From assembly GCF_020171465.1 (NCBI RefSeq), contig NZ_JAIUZR010000005.1, forward strand, positions 452,109 through 516,108: a DNA stretch of 64,000 nt. Reading direction: 5' to 3'. The DNA is from Lutimonas saemankumensis. GTDB lineage: Bacteria > Bacteroidota > Bacteroidia > Flavobacteriales > Flavobacteriaceae. The translations under genes were made by a program, and so were the position numbers. Within the stretch, counting starts at the first letter, position 1, and each line of letters begins with the position of its first letter. Under the pieces are notes generated by a model. That model was not told where the DNA came from, did no database searches, and saw only the letters and a program-made list of their open reading frames with translations. This document shows positions 44,740 through 56,242 of this stretch, piece after piece.

Positions 44740-46800
44740 ATGAGTTTAGAATTTAGTAATTTATCTTTTGATTTACCGAAAAATCAATCCAATGTTATCA
44801 AGGTAATTGGAGTAGGAGGTGGCGGAAGTAATGCTATCAATCATATGTATAACAAAGGCATCAAGGGTGTGGACTTTGTGGTATGTAACACGGATGCACA
44901 AGCTTTGCAAAGCAGCCCTGTTCCTCACAAGATCCAGTTGGGTGCTACTTTGACAGAGGGATTGGGTGCAGGTGCTAACCCTGAAATAGGAGAGCAGTCT
45001 GCTATGGAAAGCATGGAAGATATCAAGAACATGCTCAATACAAAATCAAAGATGCTGTTCATAACTGTTGGAATGGGTGGAGGAACAGGTACCGGGGCAG
45101 CCCCGGTAATTGCCAAGATCGCACAGGAGCTCGATATACTTACCGTTGGAATCGTTACAATTCCATTTTCTTTCGAAGGAAAGATGAGAAATGAACAGGC
45201 TCAGAGAGGTATTGAAAAGCTGAGGGCCCATGTTGATTCTCTGGTTGTCATCAATAACAATAAATTAAGAGAGGTTTATGGAAATCTTGGTTTCAAGGCA
45301 GGATTTTCAAAGGCGGATGAAGTATTGTCCACGGCTGCAACAGGAATCGCAGAAGTAATCACGCATCACTATACCCAGAATATTGATTTGCGCGATGCTA
45401 AAACAGTATTGTCCAATAGTGGTACTGCTATCATGGGATCAGCTCAGGCGTCGGGATCCAACCGGGCTCAGAATGCAATAACCAAAGCCTTGCATTCTCC
45501 GCTGTTGAACGATAATAAGATTGAAGGATCCAAAAACGTTCTTTTATTGATCGTTTCAGGAACTTCAGAAGTTACCATAGATGAAATTGGAGAAATAAAC
45601 GATTACATACAGTCAGAGGCCAAGACAAATGTTGACATTATTATGGGGGTTGGTGAAGACGAATCTCTGGGGGATGCCATTTCAGTAACAATCATTGCAA
45701 CGGGTTTTAATCCGGAGCAGCAAAGTGAAATTTCTAAAATAGAATCTAAGAAAATAGTACATAAGCTGGTTGAAGAAAGAGAGATGAAGGTTTCGACCAA
45801 GACACCACCATCAACAACTATTCAAAACCCGGGCTCAACTTTAAAAGTTCCTCAAAAAAGTGCTGAACCACAGGTGACAAGGCATATTCTTCATGAAGAG
45901 GATTTTATTGAAGAAGAGATAAAACTAAAAAGTACTGAAAACGAGACAAAAGCACCAGAACCTGCCAGTAAAATACATCAACAGCCTGTTACTTTTGAAC
46001 CGGTTCAGCCTGCTGTCAATTTAAACAAGGAGATCAATCCTGAAATACAGGATAAAAGAGAAATCGAAAAAATTCCGGTTCAATTTGAACAGGTAAAACC
46101 GGAAACGGATCAAACAGATTTTGAAATTACGAATGTGACTCCGCAACCGGAAGAAAAAGAAGCGATTCAGGAAGATAATGAAAATCAGTTTTCTTTCACT
46201 TTTGATTTACCAATCCAAAATGTAGAAAAGGAAGAGAAAAAAGTGATTACATCCCTGGAGGACATTAATATCAATGACATTGAGATTGTGGGACTTGAAG
46301 AGATCAAACCCGAACCCATGGCCCAGCCTGTTGAACCGGTTCCCGGAGAAGATATGATACGTCACACTCTTGAGGACGAATTTGCTGCTGAGATCAATAC
46401 GTTGAAGAGTATATCCGAGAATGAAAAGAACGAGGATGAGGATATGCATTTTGAGTTGAAGGTAAAGAATGAGAATGTGACCGAGAACAAGGTGGAGGAG
46501 GTTATTGAAGATAAGGATATTTCTCCGATGAACCTCACTATTGCAGAGTTGAGAAACAGGGCAGAGATCAGGAGGAAGAAGATGAAGGATTTTAATTATA
46601 AGTTTATCAATAAATTGAATCATCATATAGATGAAATCGAAAGTGAGCCGGCTTATAAGAGGATGGGAGTAGATCTTGATGATGTGCCTGCTTCTTCCGA
46701 ATCAGATAAGAATAAATCAAGAATGACCTTGGGAACGGATGATAATGATGAGATCCAACTGAGGTCGAACAATTCTTTTTTGCACGATAATGTTGATTAG
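44740..46800 (+). CDS. ftsZ: Cell division protein FtsZ with long C-terminal tail
   Basis: Tubulin-like GTPase forming the division ring. The GTP loop GMGGGTGTG is at residues 111-119; VVCNTDAQAL and NIDLRDAKTVL (T7 region) are present. The GTPase core ends near residue 325. The remaining 350 residues are Glu-, Pro- and Lys-rich and probably disordered, with repeats of the type VTFEPVQPAV and VQFEQVKPE, then a charged helical segment at 595-640. 686 residues is about 300 longer than E. coli FtsZ; long tails occur in this phylum. Last gene of the dcw cluster, followed by a terminator. Confidence 0.96.
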   Translation: MSLEFSNLSFDLPKNQSNVIKVIGVGGGGSNAINHMYNKGIKGVDFVVCNTDAQALQSSPVPHKIQLGATLTEGLGAGANPEIGEQSAMESMEDIKNMLNTKSKMLFITVGMGGGTGTGAAPVIAKIAQELDILTVGIVTIPFSFEGKMRNEQAQRGIEKLRAHVDSLVVINNNKLREVYGNLGFKAGFSKADEVLSTAATGIAEVITHHYTQNIDLRDAKTVLSNSGTAIMGSAQASGSNRAQNAITKALHSPLLNDNKIEGSKNVLLLIVSGTSEVTIDEIGEINDYIQSEAKTNVDIIMGVGEDESLGDAISVTIIATGFNPEQQSEISKIESKKIVHKLVEEREMKVSTKTPPSTTIQNPGSTLKVPQKSAEPQVTRHILHEEDFIEEEIKLKSTENETKAPEPASKIHQQPVTFEPVQPAVNLNKEINPEIQDKREIEKIPVQFEQVKPETDQTDFEITNVTPQPEEKEAIQEDNENQFSFTFDLPIQNVEKEEKKVITSLEDININDIEIVGLEEIKPEPMAQPVEPVPGEDMIRHTLEDEFAAEINTLKSISENEKNEDEDMHFELKVKNENVTENKVEEVIEDKDISPMNLTIAELRNRAEIRRKKMKDFNYKFINKLNHHIDEIESEPAYKRMGVDLDDVPASSESDKNKSRMTLGTDDNDEIQLRSNNSFLHDNVD

Positions 46801-46825
46801 TTTTTAGTTTTAGTTAGTGGGAAAG

Positions 46826-46859
46826 TCCGGAGTAAAACCTTATTTACTCCGGATTTTTT
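46826..46859 (+). terminator. Rho-independent terminator after ftsZ
   Basis: TCCGGAGTAAA (46826-46836) pairs perfectly with TTTACTCCGGA (46843-46853) around a six-base loop, followed by TTTTTT. It closes the dcw cluster. Confidence 0.9.
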
Positions 46860-46898
46860 ATATGTATTTGATAAGCTCTTTATGAACCGGATTGAATT

Positions 46899-46927
46899 AA
46901 AAAAGGCAGCCATTGGCTGCCTTTTTT
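46899..46927 (-). terminator. Bidirectional terminator between ftsZ and the OmpA-like gene
   Basis: AAAAAAGGCAGCC (46899-46911) and GGCTGCCTTTTTT (46915-46927) form a thirteen-pair stem with a three-base loop. It has T-tracts in both directions. It ends the minus-strand ompA-like gene and backs up the ftsZ terminator. Confidence 0.85.
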
Positions 46928-46946
46928 AATTCTATTTATAAGGATA

Positions 46947-47822
46947 TTAGTCGTCCAAACTAACAACTTCCTCCTCAGCCATTAGGGCAAAGAATTTGTT
47001 TAAGTTAGGCATGATAATAATGTTGGTTCTTCTGTTTCTCGCTCTGTTTTTGTAGGTAGAGTTGTCTGTAAGCGGTACATAAGAACTTCTTCCTGATGGA
47101 ATCAATCGAGCAGGGTCAACTTTGTATTTATTTTGAAGAATTCTTACAATAGCCGTTGATCTTTTTACACTTAGGTCCCAGTTATCAACGATGTCAGCTG
47201 TATGTATGCCCTTTGAATCAGTATGTCCTTCAATCATTACGTCTATGCTTGGCTCTGCATTGATAACATCTGCAAGTTTCGCTAGTAATGGGTTCGCTTT
47301 AGAGCTAACGGTATAGCTTCCGGATCTGAATAGTAAACTGTCGGCAACAGAGATCATTACCACAGTCTGATCGATACTAACATCGATATCACCATCGTTT
47401 TCAATATTGTTTTCATTGATCGATTTCTCAAGATTATAAGAAATGGCAACATTCATTGAATCTTTTAATGTTTTTGCATCTTTTAACGCTTCAGGAGGTA
47501 ATTTTGAAAGCGTCTCATTCAATTGAGTTTTCATGTTTTCAGACATTACGACAGAATTATCAGAAAGTAAATCCAGTTTCTGATTATTTGATTCGGTCAG
47601 GCTGGCATTATCAGATTGTAAAGAGTTGATCTGATTGTTGTAGATTTCCACTCTTTTTTCAATTTTGGCAAATTTAGCCTCTAGTTCTTCTTTCTCGACA
47701 GTTGTCTTTTGCAATTCTCCCTTAGTGTTCATCAAGTCTTCTTCCAATTGCACATATTTCTTTTTGGAAACACATGAAACCATTAAAGATGTTACGACAA
47801 GTAGCGCAAAAATTTTCTTCAT
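46947..47822 (-). CDS. OmpA-family outer membrane lipoprotein
   Basis: A lipoprotein signal peptide ends at LMVSC (Cys 17). A coiled coil follows (about 25-90, heptads in LEEDLMNTKGELQKTTVEKEELEAKF). The C-terminal OmpA peptidoglycan-binding domain (about 165-280) has IEGHTDSKG, NWDLSVKRSTAIVRIL, RLIPSGRSSYVPL and NRARNRRTNIII, including the Asp and Arg that bind diaminopimelate. It probably anchors the outer membrane to the DAP-type wall predicted from MurE. Own promoter and terminator. Confidence 0.88.
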   Translation of the reverse strand: MKKIFALLVVTSLMVSCVSKKKYVQLEEDLMNTKGELQKTTVEKEELEAKFAKIEKRVEIYNNQINSLQSDNASLTESNNQKLDLLSDNSVVMSENMKTQLNETLSKLPPEALKDAKTLKDSMNVAISYNLEKSINENNIENDGDIDVSIDQTVVMISVADSLLFRSGSYTVSSKANPLLAKLADVINAEPSIDVMIEGHTDSKGIHTADIVDNWDLSVKRSTAIVRILQNKYKVDPARLIPSGRSSYVPLTDNSTYKNRARNRRTNIIIMPNLNKFFALMAEEEVVSLDD

Positions 47823-47907
47823 TGTAAATAGTTTTAGGTTGTTTATAGATTATTAGTGTTGAATAAATGAACAGTTTCTAAAAAGAACTATTCTGATTTA
47901 ACTGAGG

Positions 47908-47915
47908 CAAATGTA
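47908..47915 (-). promoter_or_regulatory. -7 promoter element of the OmpA-like gene
   Basis: The minus strand reads TACATTTG, an exact TAnnTTTG match, 85 bases upstream of the ATG. No matching -33 TTTG is seen, so confidence is moderate. Confidence 0.4.
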
Positions 47916-47956
47916 AATGTCAATTCTGAAGAGAATCTTAACATCATGAAAATGAG

Positions 47957-47992
47957 CAAAAAAAAAGGGGGATGTTTAAACATCCCCCTTTT
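47957..47992 (-). terminator. Terminator after gltD
   Basis: A perfect palindrome with GGGGGATGTTT and AAACATCCCCC arms (47967-47988) is flanked by runs of A on the plus-strand left side, which become the U-tract on the minus strand. It lies 23 bases after the gltD stop. Confidence 0.85.
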
Positions 47993-48010
47993 ATCTTACT
48001 TAAAATTTAT

Positions 48011-49468
48011 TTAAACACCCGGTAGATCACCACTTCCTTTGGTTGGAAGATTACTTGATCCCATCAAAAATAAATCAACTTCTCTGGCGGCTTCTCTTCC
48101 CTCGTTAATAGCCCAAACAATAAGAGATTGTCCCCGTCTCATATCACCTGCTGTAAAAATATGAGGAATATTGGTTTGATAATTTCTGGCCTTATAATTG
48201 GTTCTTTCATCCAGTTCAATCCCCAATTGATCACTCAGGGTATTTTCAGGGCCTGTAAATCCAAGTGCCAAAAGTACCAGGTCACATGGCCAGGTCTTTT
48301 CCGTTCCTTTTTTCTCCACCAGCTGAGGTCTTTTGCCCGGAACAATTTTCCATTCCACTTCAACCGTCTTAAGTGCGATCAGCTCATTTTTCTCATTTGT
48401 AATAAATTCCTTGGTATTGATGAGCCAGTTTCTTTCACAACCTTCTTCATGTGAGGAAGAAGTTTTCAACTGCAAGGGCCAAAAGGGCCATGGGGTAGTT
48501 TCACTTCTTGAAAGAGGGGGTTTTGGCATAATCTCAAAATTCGTAACCGATTTGGCTCCTTGTCGATTCGAGGTACCAATACAATCTGAACCTGTATCCC
48601 CACCTCCGATAACAATGACGTCTTTATCTTTGGCCGAAATTAATTCACCTTCTATTTTGTTACTGAAAAGGGTTTTGGTTTGTTGGGTTAGAAAGTCCAT
48701 AGCCTGTTCCACTCCCTTGGCATCAATTCCTTTTGTTGGAAGTGAACGAGCCTTCGTGGCCCCACCACACAACACAACGGCATCAAATTCATTCAATTGA
48801 TCCACTGCATAGTTTTTACCAATATGAGCATCGGTAACGAATGAAATGCCTTCTTCTTCCAATATTGTTATACGGCGGTCAATAACGCTTTTCTCCATTT
48901 TGAAATTCGGGATCCCGTATCTGAGTAATCCGCCAACTTCATCATCTCTCTCGAAAACAGTTACCAGATGACCGGCTCTGTTCAATTGCTGAGCCGCTGC
49001 CAGTCCAGCTGGCCCGGAACCTACTACAGCAACCGTTTTCCCCGTTCTTTCCAAAGGAGGGTTGGCCACGATCCAGCCTTCTTCAAAACCTTTCTCAACA
49101 ATATTTTTTTCGATATTTTCGATAGATACCGGATCTTCTATAAGTCCCAAAACACAAGCTTTTTCGCAAGGTGCAGGACATAACCTGCCGGTAAATTCCG
49201 GAAAATTATTTGTCGAATGTAAAATTTCCAGTGCCCTTTTCCATTCACCTTTGTATACCAGATCGTTAAAATCAGGGATCAAATTTCCAAGCGGACAACC
49301 ACTATGACAAAAGGGAATACCACAATCCATACATCTTCCCCCTTGCTTTTTAAGTTCCTCGTCGGGAAGTTTAATCGTAAATTCTTTATAGTCCTTAACC
49401 CGTTGTTTTACAGCTTTATTTTTCTCATCAACTCTGTCAAACTCAATAAATCCTGTTATTTTACCCAT
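48011..49468 (-). CDS. gltD: Glutamate synthase (NADPH) small subunit
   Basis: Passes electrons from NADPH through FAD and iron-sulfur clusters to GltB. The N-terminal cysteine motifs [23 protein letters not shown] and [12 protein letters not shown] hold the 4Fe-4S clusters; [22 protein letters not shown] is the FAD fold and [16 protein letters not shown] the NADPH fold. The C-terminal [21 protein letters not shown] closes the flavin site. 485 residues. It starts 2 bases after the gltB stop, so the two are translationally coupled. Confidence 0.96.
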   Translation of the reverse strand: MGKITGFIEFDRVDEKNKAVKQRVKDYKEFTIKLPDEELKKQGGRCMDCGIPFCHSGCPLGNLIPDFNDLVYKGEWKRALEILHSTNNFPEFTGRLCPAPCEKACVLGLIEDPVSIENIEKNIVEKGFEEGWIVANPPLERTGKTVAVVGSGPAGLAAAQQLNRAGHLVTVFERDDEVGGLLRYGIPNFKMEKSVIDRRITILEEEGISFVTDAHIGKNYAVDQLNEFDAVVLCGGATKARSLPTKGIDAKGVEQAMDFLTQQTKTLFSNKIEGELISAKDKDVIVIGGGDTGSDCIGTSNRQGAKSVTNFEIMPKPPLSRSETTPWPFWPLQLKTSSSHEEGCERNWLINTKEFITNEKNELIALKTVEVEWKIVPGKRPQLVEKKGTEKTWPCDLVLLALGFTGPENTLSDQLGIELDERTNYKARNYQTNIPHIFTAGDMRRGQSLIVWAINEGREAAREVDLFLMGSSNLPTKGSGDLPGV

Positions 49469-49470
49469 AA

Positions 49471-52400
49471 TTAAACTGTTTGTTTTACCGCTTTTTCCTC
49501 TGCTAATCTGGCCAATGCCTTTTTGTAATCTGTTGGTATTACCTTGATGAAATGGTTCAATTGTTTTTCCCAGTCTTCAAGAATTTTCAAAGCCTTTGAA
49601 CTTTCTGTTGCGTGATAGTGGTTTTGAATAAGTTCAAATAACTCCTGGCTATCCACTGTTGAAGGCTTTTCGAGCTCTACCATTTCCATGTTACACAATC
49701 CGTTTACAAATTTTTTCTCCGGATCATAAACATAGGCGATCCCTCCGCTCATACCAGCAGCAAAATTTCGACCTGTTTTTCCTATGACTACAACCTTTCC
49801 ACCGGTCATGTATTCACAGCCATGGTCTCCAACACCTTCTACAACCGCTGTAATACCCGAATTCCTTACACAAAACCTTTCCCCTGCAACTCCGTTGATA
49901 TAAGCTTCACCCTTGGTGGCTCCATAGAAGCAAACGTTTCCAATAATGATATTTTCATCAGCTACAAAAGTGGCGCTTTCAGGTTTTTTGATGATGATTT
50001 TGGCTCCTGATAATCCTTTTCCAAGGTAATCGTTTGTATTTCCTTCCAGGTTCAATGTAAGTCCTTTGGTAGCAAAAGCACCGAAACTTTGACCTGCAGA
50101 TCCTTTAAAATTGATCTGAAGGGTATTTTGCGGCAATCCGTTAACCCCATAGATCTTTGAAATTTCATTCGATATGATCGCTCCTACAGAGCGGTCTGTA
50201 TTACCTATAGGATAATCAAGCTGCATCTTTTCCTTTCTGTAGATGGCAGGATGTGCATCCTGTATAATTCTGAAATCCAAGGCGTCATCTATATCATGAT
50301 GTTGTTTTTCAGTATTTCTGATCACTTTTTCATGATAGTTTGAAGGCTGGTATAAAATTTTTGAAAGATCGATACCCTGAGCCTTATACTGCTCTATAGC
50401 CTCTTTTGCATTTATTTTTTGAGATTGTCCCACCATTTCATTCACGGTTCTGAACCCTAATGAAGCCATGATCTCTCTTAGTTCTTCTGCAACGAAATAC
50501 ATAAAATTAATTACATGTTCTGGAGTGCCTTTGAAATTTTTTCTCAACTCCGGGTCTTGAGTGGCTATTCCGACAGGACAGGTATTGAGATGACATTTTC
50601 TCATCATGATACAGCCAGAGGCAACTAAAGGTGCCGTTGCAAATCCAAATTCTTCAGCTCCAAGCAAACATGCTACTGCAACGTCGCGTCCCGTTTTTAG
50701 CTGTCCGTCACATTCAACAACAACTCTGCTTCTCAGGTCATTCAGTACAAGGGTTTGCTGAGCCTCTGCTATACCGAGTTCCCAGGGAAGTCCTGCATGT
50801 TTTAATGAAGTCAATGGTGAAGCTCCGGTACCACCATCATAACCAGATATTAGAATCACATCGGCTTTAGCTTTTGCAACCCCTGCCGCAATGGTTCCAA
50901 CCCCAACTTCAGAAACCAGCTTTACGTTGATTCGAGCTTCCCGATTTGCATTTTTAAGGTCAAATATTAGCTGAGAAAGATCCTCAATCGAATAAATATC
51001 GTGATGCGGTGGAGGGGAGATCAATCCTACATAAGGTGTTGAGTTTCTCACTTCGGCAATCCATGGAAAGACTTTTTCTCCGGGTAGCTGGCCACCTTCA
51101 CCGGGTTTTGCCCCCTGAGCCATTTTGATCTGTATTTCCTCAGCGTTGGTCAGGTAATTACTTGAAACTCCAAATCGGCCTGATGCAACCTGTTTGATTG
51201 CACTGTTTCTGCTGTCACCATTCAGGTCCTTTCGAAACCTGTTCAGGTCTTCACCACCTTCACCTGAATTGCTTTTTCCACCTATACGGTTCATGGCGAT
51301 GGCAAGATTTTCATGAGCTTCCTTACTAATTGATCCATAAGACATGGCTCCGGTTTTGAATCGTTTAACGATTTCAGTCCAGGGTTCTACCTCTTCAATC
51401 GGTATTGGATCAAGGTTTTGGAATTCGAACAATCCGCGAAGCGTCATTAAATTTTCACTTTGCTCATTGATCATATCCGAATATTGTTTGTAACTATCTG
51501 TATTGTTCGAACGAACTGCCTGCTGAAGTTTTGAAACCGTGGTTGGATTAAACATATGTTTCTCACCATTCCTTCTCCACCTGTAGTCTCCTCCTATATC
51601 AAGTTTTAGGTTTTTGTCAATTTTGTCATTGAAAAAGGCATTTTTATGTCTCTTTGAAATCTCTCTTTCAATTTCATATAATCCAATTCCTTCGATTCTC
51701 GAAGCTGTATATGGGAAATATTTATTGGTAAACTTACTGTTTAGTCCAAGGATTTCAAATATCTGAGAGGCCCTGTAAGAATGAAGTGTAGATATACCTA
51801 TCTTATTCATGATCTTAAGGATCCCTTTACCTATTGCTTTATTAAAATTCTGAACCGCTTCCTCTGCATCAATGCCGGAAATGCTTCCTGAATTTACTTT
51901 TTCACGAATGATCTCATTCACCATATACGGATTGATGGCACTTGCCCCGTATCCGAATAATGTAGCAAAATGATGTGGTTCTCTTGGTTCAGCAGATTCA
52001 ATGATGATTCCAAACTTTGACCTTTTCTTTGAATGGTTCAGAGAATGATGCAAATAAGAACATGCCAGTAATGCCGGAATCGGGCCATTTGCCTTATCGG
52101 CGCCCCTGTCCGTGAGAATGATGATATTGTATCCATCTTCCACACCTTTGGAAGCGGTATCAACAATTTGGTCCAAAGCTTTTTCCAGAGCATTTAAACC
52201 TCTTTTAATGTCATATAGCATTGGAATTTCCAGCGCTTTGTAATCCGGGTGGTCAATATTCTTGATCTTATCCAGGTCGTCATTTGAGATGACCGGATTT
52301 TGAATTTTTAGTTTTTTACAATGGTCCGGAGATACATTGAAAATATTCCGATCTTCTCCAACAGCTAAACTGATATCAGTAATGATTTCCTCTCGTATTC

Positions 52401-53982
52401 CGTCCAATGGAGGGTTGGTTACCTGTGCGAACAGTTGTTTGAAGTAGTTGTACAGCAACTGATGTCTTTCTGAAAGTATGGCTAAAGGTGTATCGGTACC
52501 CATGGAACCAATGGCTTCTTTGCCTGTTTTACACATTGGCGTAATAAGGGTATCAATATCCTCCATGGTATAACCAAACATCCGTTGCCTTGTTTTATAA
52601 GGTGTAAGTTCTACAGGGCATTTATTACCCGTATACGGAATTTTGGCCAGAGGCAGTAAATTTTCGTTGAGCCATTTTCTGTAAGGATGTTTTTTGGTGA
52701 CTTCATTTTTCACTTCTTCATCTTCAATGATACGCCCTTCATTCATATCAACAAGGAACATCTTACCAGGCTCAAGTCTTCCGTGCCTCACAACATCCTC
52801 TGGTTTTATATCCAGTACACCGATTTCCGATGACATGATCACATAGCCACTTTTGGTTACTGTAAATCTGGAAGGTCTTAATCCGTTTCGATCAAGAAGG
52901 GCCCCAATGTAATTTCCGTCCGTGAAAGGTACAGAAGCCGGTCCGTCCCAAGGCTCCATAATACAGGAATTGTATTCGTAAAAAGCCTTTTTGTCATCTG
53001 GCATCGTATCATCCTTTTCCCAGGCTTCCGGAACCATCATCATCATAACTTCAGGAAGTGATCTACCCGTCATGAGCAACATTTCAACGACCATATCCAT
53101 GGAAGCTGAATCAGATTTTTTTTCCAGAATGATGGGGTAAAGTTTCTTAATTTCTTCCCCGAAAAGATCGCTTTTCATCAATTCCTGTCTAGCTCTCATT
53201 CGGCTGACATTACCTCTCAGGGTATTGATCTCACCATTGTGGCACATAAATCTGAACGGCTGCGCAAGATCCCATGAAGGAGCAGTGTTGGTAGAAAATC
53301 TCTGGTGTACCAGTGCCAGTCTGGTTACCAGGTCAGGATCAGAAAGATCCGAATAATAGTTTCTTATGTCCTCAGGAATCAATAACCCCTTATATATCAG
53401 CGTTGTGTTCGAAAAACTGGGTATATAAAATTGTTTGGCATGTTTTAAACGAGAATCATAGATGTTGTGTTCCGCAATTTTTCTGGCGGCATAAACCTTG
53501 GCGTTAAACTCAAGCGTTGAGAGATCTTTTCCATTCTTCCCAACAAATACCTGTTGAATATAGGGTTCTGTCTTCTCAGCGATCTGGCCCAGGTGTTCCG
53601 GGTTTACAGGTACTTTTCTCCACCCCAGTACCTCAAGGCCTTGATTCTCGATTTCCGATTCTAAAACCTCAATACAGTATTTATATTGATTCACGCCTTT
53701 GGGTAAAAAGATCATCCCAACTGCATATTCCCCCTGTTCAGGAAGCTCAAATTCACAATCTTTTTGAAAGAATTTATGCGGGATCTCAATCAATATGCCT
53801 GCTCCATCACCAGTTTTTCCGTCAGCACTTACAGCACCTCTGTGTTCAAGTTTTATTAAGATTTCCAGTGCATCATGTATAATGCTATTGGTCTTTTCTC
53901 CATTCAGACTGCAGATAAAACCTGCACCACAATTGTCATGTTCAAATTCAGGTAAATAAACTCCCTGTTTTTCGTACGCCAT
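49471..53982 (-). CDS. gltB: Glutamate synthase large subunit
   Basis: Converts glutamine and 2-oxoglutarate to two glutamates. After a short propeptide, Cys 18 in HDNCGAGF is the glutamine amidotransferase nucleophile. The synthase domain includes the 3Fe-4S motif [15 protein letters not shown], and the C-terminal beta-helix domain (about 1240-1450) has repeats such as [24 protein letters not shown] start it at 53982 ([18 protein letters not shown]). An open frame runs to 54030, but a -33/-7 promoter lies at 53999-54031, so the longer form would start upstream of the transcript. The product has 1503 residues. Confidence 0.96.
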   Translation of the reverse strand: MAYEKQGVYLPEFEHDNCGAGFICSLNGEKTNSIIHDALEILIKLEHRGAVSADGKTGDGAGILIEIPHKFFQKDCEFELPEQGEYAVGMIFLPKGVNQYKYCIEVLESEIENQGLEVLGWRKVPVNPEHLGQIAEKTEPYIQQVFVGKNGKDLSTLEFNAKVYAARKIAEHNIYDSRLKHAKQFYIPSFSNTTLIYKGLLIPEDIRNYYSDLSDPDLVTRLALVHQRFSTNTAPSWDLAQPFRFMCHNGEINTLRGNVSRMRARQELMKSDLFGEEIKKLYPIILEKKSDSASMDMVVEMLLMTGRSLPEVMMMMVPEAWEKDDTMPDDKKAFYEYNSCIMEPWDGPASVPFTDGNYIGALLDRNGLRPSRFTVTKSGYVIMSSEIGVLDIKPEDVVRHGRLEPGKMFLVDMNEGRIIEDEEVKNEVTKKHPYRKWLNENLLPLAKIPYTGNKCPVELTPYKTRQRMFGYTMEDIDTLITPMCKTGKEAIGSMGTDTPLAILSERHQLLYNYFKQLFAQVTNPPLDGIREEIITDISLAVGEDRNIFNVSPDHCKKLKIQNPVISNDDLDKIKNIDHPDYKALEIPMLYDIKRGLNALEKALDQIVDTASKGVEDGYNIIILTDRGADKANGPIPALLACSYLHHSLNHSKKRSKFGIIIESAEPREPHHFATLFGYGASAINPYMVNEIIREKVNSGSISGIDAEEAVQNFNKAIGKGILKIMNKIGISTLHSYRASQIFEILGLNSKFTNKYFPYTASRIEGIGLYEIEREISKRHKNAFFNDKIDKNLKLDIGGDYRWRRNGEKHMFNPTTVSKLQQAVRSNNTDSYKQYSDMINEQSENLMTLRGLFEFQNLDPIPIEEVEPWTEIVKRFKTGAMSYGSISKEAHENLAIAMNRIGGKSNSGEGGEDLNRFRKDLNGDSRNSAIKQVASGRFGVSSNYLTNAEEIQIKMAQGAKPGEGGQLPGEKVFPWIAEVRNSTPYVGLISPPPHHDIYSIEDLSQLIFDLKNANREARINVKLVSEVGVGTIAAGVAKAKADVILISGYDGGTGASPLTSLKHAGLPWELGIAEAQQTLVLNDLRSRVVVECDGQLKTGRDVAVACLLGAEEFGFATAPLVASGCIMMRKCHLNTCPVGIATQDPELRKNFKGTPEHVINFMYFVAEELREIMASLGFRTVNEMVGQSQKINAKEAIEQYKAQGIDLSKILYQPSNYHEKVIRNTEKQHHDIDDALDFRIIQDAHPAIYRKEKMQLDYPIGNTDRSVGAIISNEISKIYGVNGLPQNTLQINFKGSAGQSFGAFATKGLTLNLEGNTNDYLGKGLSGAKIIIKKPESATFVADENIIIGNVCFYGATKGEAYINGVAGERFCVRNSGITAVVEGVGDHGCEYMTGGKVVVIGKTGRNFAAGMSGGIAYVYDPEKKFVNGLCNMEMVELEKPSTVDSQELFELIQNHYHATESSKALKILEDWEKQLNHFIKVIPTDYKKALARLAEEKAVKQTV

Positions 53983-53998
53983 AATTAGTAAATTTTCA

Positions 53999-54031
53999 CA
54001 AAAATAGCGAAATCCATACATAAAAATCAAA
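53999..54031 (-). promoter_or_regulatory. Promoter of gltBD
   Basis: On the minus strand TTTG (54031-54028), a 21-base spacer and TATTTTTG (54006-53999) fit the Bacteroidota -33/-7 pattern. The predicted transcript start is about ten bases before the gltB ATG at 53982, which supports that start codon. Confidence 0.6.
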
Positions 54032-54147
54032 GAAAACTGTTAAACCGAATAAGAAATGCAAAATCTCAATTTTACCCTTGCAAAAAGTGTGGATATGCTA
54101 AAATCATCTTTAAATATTGATGATTTCTAAACGAAAAAAAGGCTTGT

Positions 54148-55056
54148 TCAGGCCAATAGATTCCTTAGAGCCGGTTCCAATTCGGGTTGGTTAAATTTGA
54201 ATCCGGTATCGATAATCTTTTCTGCAGAGACCCTGCTGCCTTTGGTTAAAAGAACGGCTCGATTACCTAAAATTATTTTTAATGCAAATGCCGGAATGTT
54301 TGGGAGCCAAATGGTTTTCTTCATGGTTTTGGCCAGCAGTTTTGAAAAAGTACTGTTAGTAACAGGATAGGGGGAGCAGGCGTTATAAGGTCCCTGCATT
54401 TGAGTCAACTGAATCCCTTGATAGATTATTCTTATGAGGTCCTCTACATGTATCCATGGGATAATTTGTTTACCGGAGGCCAACACGGCACCTAGGTTGT
54501 ATTTAAAGGGCTGAACCATTTTTTCCAGAGCACCACCTTTTTTCATAAGAACAATTCCAATTCTAAGTTGAACGGATCTGATACCGATTTCTTCAAATTT
54601 CCTGTTCTCCTCTTCCCACTTTTTACATACCTCTGCGACGAAATCGGATCCGGGAGCATCATTTTCAACAAAAGTTTTGTCAGAGCTGATCTGTCCGTAA
54701 TAACCAACGGCAGAGGCAGAGACAACAGCCTTTACTTTATGATTCATCCTTGAGAGGGCCTTGTGTAAAAGAATGGTGGTTTTTATCCTGCTCTCAAGAA
54801 TCTCTCTCTTTCTTTGAGGCGTCCACCTTGAATCTGCTATTCCTGCACCCGCTAAGTGAACTACATAATCACAGTTTTCGAGGGCTTTATTATCGATTAG
54901 GGAATGCTTGTAATCCCATAAATACGTTTTATATAGGGAGTTTTCATTTTTTCTTCGGCTCAGGATACTGACCTCAAAATTCTGATCGGCAAGATACGCG
55001 CACAATTGTCTGCCAACTGCACCAGTACCACCTGTGACCAGAACCCTTAACGACAT
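54148..55056 (-). CDS. TIGR01777-family NAD-dependent epimerase (YfcH-like)
   Basis: Atypical SDR of 302 residues. VTGGTGAVGRQLCAYL is the nucleotide loop, VVHLAGAGIADSRWTPQRKREILESR and SASAVGYYG contain the family signature, and the C-terminal DUF1731 region spans about 250-302 (LPNIPAFALKIILGNRAVLLTKGSRV). The E. coli homologue is YfcH. The substrate is unknown. It is 7 bases downstream of the acyl-CoA dehydrogenase gene. Confidence 0.85.
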   Translation of the reverse strand: MSLRVLVTGGTGAVGRQLCAYLADQNFEVSILSRRKNENSLYKTYLWDYKHSLIDNKALENCDYVVHLAGAGIADSRWTPQRKREILESRIKTTILLHKALSRMNHKVKAVVSASAVGYYGQISSDKTFVENDAPGSDFVAEVCKKWEEENRKFEEIGIRSVQLRIGIVLMKKGGALEKMVQPFKYNLGAVLASGKQIIPWIHVEDLIRIIYQGIQLTQMQGPYNACSPYPVTNSTFSKLLAKTMKKTIWLPNIPAFALKIILGNRAVLLTKGSRVSAEKIIDTGFKFNQPELEPALRNLLA

Positions 55057-55063
55057 CCTTTCT

Positions 55064-56203
55064 TTATTTGAGCAGCCCCCTTGAAATTACAATCTTCTGA
55101 ATTTCAGAAGTTCCTTCATAGATCTGTGTAATCTTGGCATCGCGCATGAGGCGTTCAACATGATATTCTTTGACAAACCCGTACCCACCATGAATCTGAA
55201 CGGCCTCGATCGTGTTTCTCATGGCCATTTCAGCTGCATATAATTTTGCCATGGCTCCTGACTGATCATAATTTTTATGTTCATCTTTATCACAGGCTGC
55301 TTTAAGACAAAGAAGCCTTGCCACCTCTATTTCTGTGGCCATATCGGCAAGTTTAAAGGCTATAGCCTGATGCTTGCTGATTTCCTTGCCAAAAGCCTTT
55401 CGTTCTTTTGAATACTGAAGAGCTAGTTCAAAGGCTCCCGAGGCAATACCAAGGGCCTGTGCCGCAATACCAATTCTGCCTCCAGCCAGAGTTTTCATAG
55501 CAAATTTGAAACCGAAGCCGTCTTCACCAATTCTGTTTTCTTTAGGTACCTTTACATTATTGAACATCAAGGAGTGGGTATCCGAACCTCTGATCCCTAG
55601 TTTGTTTTCTTTTGGGCCAACCACAAAACCTTCCATGTCCTTTTCAATGATCAGGGCATTGATGCCTTTATGGCCTTTTTCAACATCAGTCTGGCAGATA
55701 ACCAGGTAAACACTGGCCGTTCCGCCGTTTGTGATCCAGTTTTTGGTTCCGTTAACTATGTAATGGTCACCCTTATCAACTGCTGTTGTTTTTTGTGAAG
55801 TCGCGTCGCTTCCGGCCTCGGGTTCGCTTAAGCAAAACGCACCAATAATTTCACCTGTGGCCAGCGGAATGAGGTATTTTTGCTTTTGCTCTTCCGTTCC
55901 GAAGTTTTCCAGGCCCCAGCAAACAAGAGAATTGTTTACAGACATCACCACTGATGCCGAAGCGTCTATTTTGGATATTTCTTCCATGGCCAGCACATAT
56001 GAGACCGTATCCATACCTCCGCCACCGTATTTAGGATCAGTCATCATTCCTAAAAATCCAAGCTCTCCCATTTTCTTGATTTGTTCATGAGGGAATTCTT
56101 GTTTCTCATCTCTTTCAATAACTCCCGGAAGTAATTCATTTCGCGCAAAATCACGGGCTGCATCCCGTATCATTATCTGTTCTTCTGTAAGGGTAAAATC
56201 CAT
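55064..56203 (-). CDS. Acyl-CoA dehydrogenase
   Basis: FAD enzyme of fatty acid or branched-chain acyl-CoA oxidation. GAFCLSEPEAGSDATS and VNGTKNWITNGG are the FAD and substrate motifs; QIHGGYGFVKEYHVERLMRDAKITQIYEGTSEIQ near the end carries the catalytic Glu in YEGTSEIQ. The 379 residues fit short/branched-chain acyl-CoA dehydrogenases, but the chain length preference cannot be read. First gene of a unit with the epimerase. Confidence 0.92.
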   Translation of the reverse strand: MDFTLTEEQIMIRDAARDFARNELLPGVIERDEKQEFPHEQIKKMGELGFLGMMTDPKYGGGGMDTVSYVLAMEEISKIDASASVVMSVNNSLVCWGLENFGTEEQKQKYLIPLATGEIIGAFCLSEPEAGSDATSQKTTAVDKGDHYIVNGTKNWITNGGTASVYLVICQTDVEKGHKGINALIIEKDMEGFVVGPKENKLGIRGSDTHSLMFNNVKVPKENRIGEDGFGFKFAMKTLAGGRIGIAAQALGIASGAFELALQYSKERKAFGKEISKHQAIAFKLADMATEIEVARLLCLKAACDKDEHKNYDQSGAMAKLYAAEMAMRNTIEAVQIHGGYGFVKEYHVERLMRDAKITQIYEGTSEIQKIVISRGLLK

Positions 56204-56242
56204 GCTTAAATATGAGTTGCTTTATAAAAAATTTGAATTGTT

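Noticed and set aside
53983..54030. Upstream extension of gltB adding sixteen residues before MAYEKQG
   Set aside because: The extension overlaps the predicted -33/-7 promoter (53999-54031) and lacks similarity to GltB N-termini; the standard start with the HDNC cysteine is at 53982.
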